A stretch of 64,000 nucleotides of DNA from assembly GCF_002097535.1 (NCBI RefSeq), contig NZ_CP020772.1, forward strand, positions 930,001 through 994,000, written 5' to 3'. Positions 63,263 through 64,000 of the stretch are shown in pieces. Under the pieces are notes generated by a model. The model made no database searches and was not told the DNA's origin. It saw nothing but the letters and a program-made list of their open reading frames with translations. Source of the stretch: Halobacillus mangrovi (GTDB lineage: Bacteria > Bacillota > Bacilli > Bacillales > Halobacillaceae). A program made the translations under genes and the position numbers. How positions within the stretch are numbered: position 1 is the stretch's first letter; each line of letters begins with the position of its first letter.

Positions 63263-64000
63263 ATGGGTTGGATCAAGAAGTTAAGGATCCGTTTGATGGA
63301 AAAGATTCGAAAAACAAACGCACTACATTATTATCAATCGTATAAAGAAAACCAGTGGAAAGATCAGAAGGAACTTCTCAAAGAACAAGATGAAAAGGTC
63401 TCCAACTTGATTAAGCATGCATATGCCGAAGTCCCTTTTTACAAAGAGTATATGGAGAAACATAACCTTCCTCCTGCTCATTTTCAGACGGTGAAGGATC
63501 TAGAAAAACTTCCCATTGTCGGAAAAGAGGAATTGAAACGTCAAAAAAACAAAGTGCTTGCGAATAATATAGAAGACTATTCTCCTGAGGAAAAACGCAC
63601 AGGAGGGTCTACAGGAGAGCCGTTCAAGTACTATCTGCCTAAACTCTCACATTCTCTCATGTGGGCGAATCTCTGGCGAGGCTGGAACGTCACAGGCTAT
63701 CACCCAGGAGATAAGATCGGGGTTCTCGCCGGCGGATCGCTTTTATCAGGATTTGATGTGAAAAGACGGCTATACTATTACTTAAACAACTGGATCCCGT
63801 TTTCTTCCTATAATATGTCGGAAGAAACAATGGATCACTATGTGAGCGCCATGAAAAAGAAAAAGGTCAAGCTGTTGTACAGCTATTCTTCTTCAGCTTA
63901 CGAACTGGCGAATTACATTTTGAAAAAAGGATACAAGATTCAACTGGACGGTGTGATTACAACGTCAGAAGTGTTGTTCCCCCATTACCGGGAAGCGATT
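63263..64000 (+). CDS. CapK/PaaK-like AMP-forming ligase (3' end cut by window)
   Basis: The 246 visible codons read as a phenylacetate-CoA-ligase-like protein of the CapK type: the N-terminal AYAEVPFYKEYMEKHNL, the LPIVGKEELKRQKN segment and the phosphate loop RTGGSTGEPFKYY (about 113-125). CapK-like proteins occur in capsule and other polysaccharide clusters, where their exact reaction is unsure. AAGGAG lies 8 nt before the ATG. It is divergent from the polymerase-like gene. Confidence 0.85.
   Translation, partial: MGWIKKLRIRLMEKIRKTNALHYYQSYKENQWKDQKELLKEQDEKVSNLIKHAYAEVPFYKEYMEKHNLPPAHFQTVKDLEKLPIVGKEELKRQKNKVLANNIEDYSPEEKRTGGSTGEPFKYYLPKLSHSLMWANLWRGWNVTGYHPGDKIGVLAGGSLLSGFDVKRRLYYYLNNWIPFSSYNMSEETMDHYVSAMKKKKVKLLYSYSSSAYELANYILKKGYKIQLDGVITTSEVLFPHYREAI

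Overview
The window reads as the chromosome of a low-GC, Gram-positive, moderately halophilic Bacillaceae, most like Halobacillus or a close relative. This is an inference from content: an ectoine hydroxylase (EctD), a mannosylglycerate-type compatible-solute uptake and breakdown operon, a class D sortase with a 'processed acidic surface protein', an IDEAL-domain protein, SinR/SinI-type regulators, a SleL-like LysM/GH18 enzyme, TagO, and strong AGGAGG ribosome binding sites. No rRNA, tRNA, CRISPR array, prophage or classical IS element was found.

Layout. 1-7273: the mng-type operon (PTS EIIABC, GH38 alpha-mannosidase, GH13_18 phosphorylase cut by the left edge) with a divergent RpiR regulator. 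7284-10564: gluconate kinase and a second RpiR regulator, then a REP-associated tyrosine transposase (RAYT); three near-identical perfect palindromes bound these genes. 10649-14412: an AEC permease, small proteins, two sigma-70-like factors and a VanZ-like protein. 14432-17695: hom-thrC-thrB. 18032-24085: a LacI-family regulator, a PTS EIIBC, manA and pgcA. 24142-28382: a 21-bp degenerate tandem repeat, an IDEAL-domain protein, two SinI-like microproteins around an AraC-type regulator, and an HTH-only SinR-like protein. 28410-38507: a GtrA/GT2/GT-C glycosylation set whose GT2 gene has an in-frame stop, tagO, a PP-loop protein, a PIG-L deacetylase, a GNAT protein, a MurJ-type flippase and a cyclase-family hydrolase. 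38607-43312: GlpQ, an aminoglycoside-adenylyltransferase-like protein, several decayed genes, a third SinI-like protein and EctD. 43663-50586: a LysM-GH18 enzyme, a ZIP transporter, a YitT protein, a MocR regulator and a YkoQ/YkoP-like pair. 50962-56914: the acidic surface protein, its class D sortase, an M14 peptidase, a second sortase substrate and an MFS carrier. 57052-60316: gnd and zwf. 60514-64000: a polysaccharide cluster (GT4, O-antigen-ligase-like protein, CapK-like ligase cut by the right edge).

How the genes fit together. The predicted products of the mng-type operon (mannose-6-P, glucose-1-P, glycerate) would enter central metabolism through ManA and PgcA, both encoded here; GntK, Gnd and Zwf cover the oxidative pentose phosphate entry. 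Much of the rest builds or modifies the cell surface.

Most notable observations: (i) the RAYT gene with three REP-like palindromes, one supplying the RAYT stop codon; (ii) a SinR split into separate HTH and SinI-type dimerisation proteins, plus two more SinI-like microproteins; (iii) at least three families of repeated intergenic elements, some doubling as terminators; (iv) a head-to-head junction of two 5'-truncated genes at GTTTAAAC, explained by one deletion.
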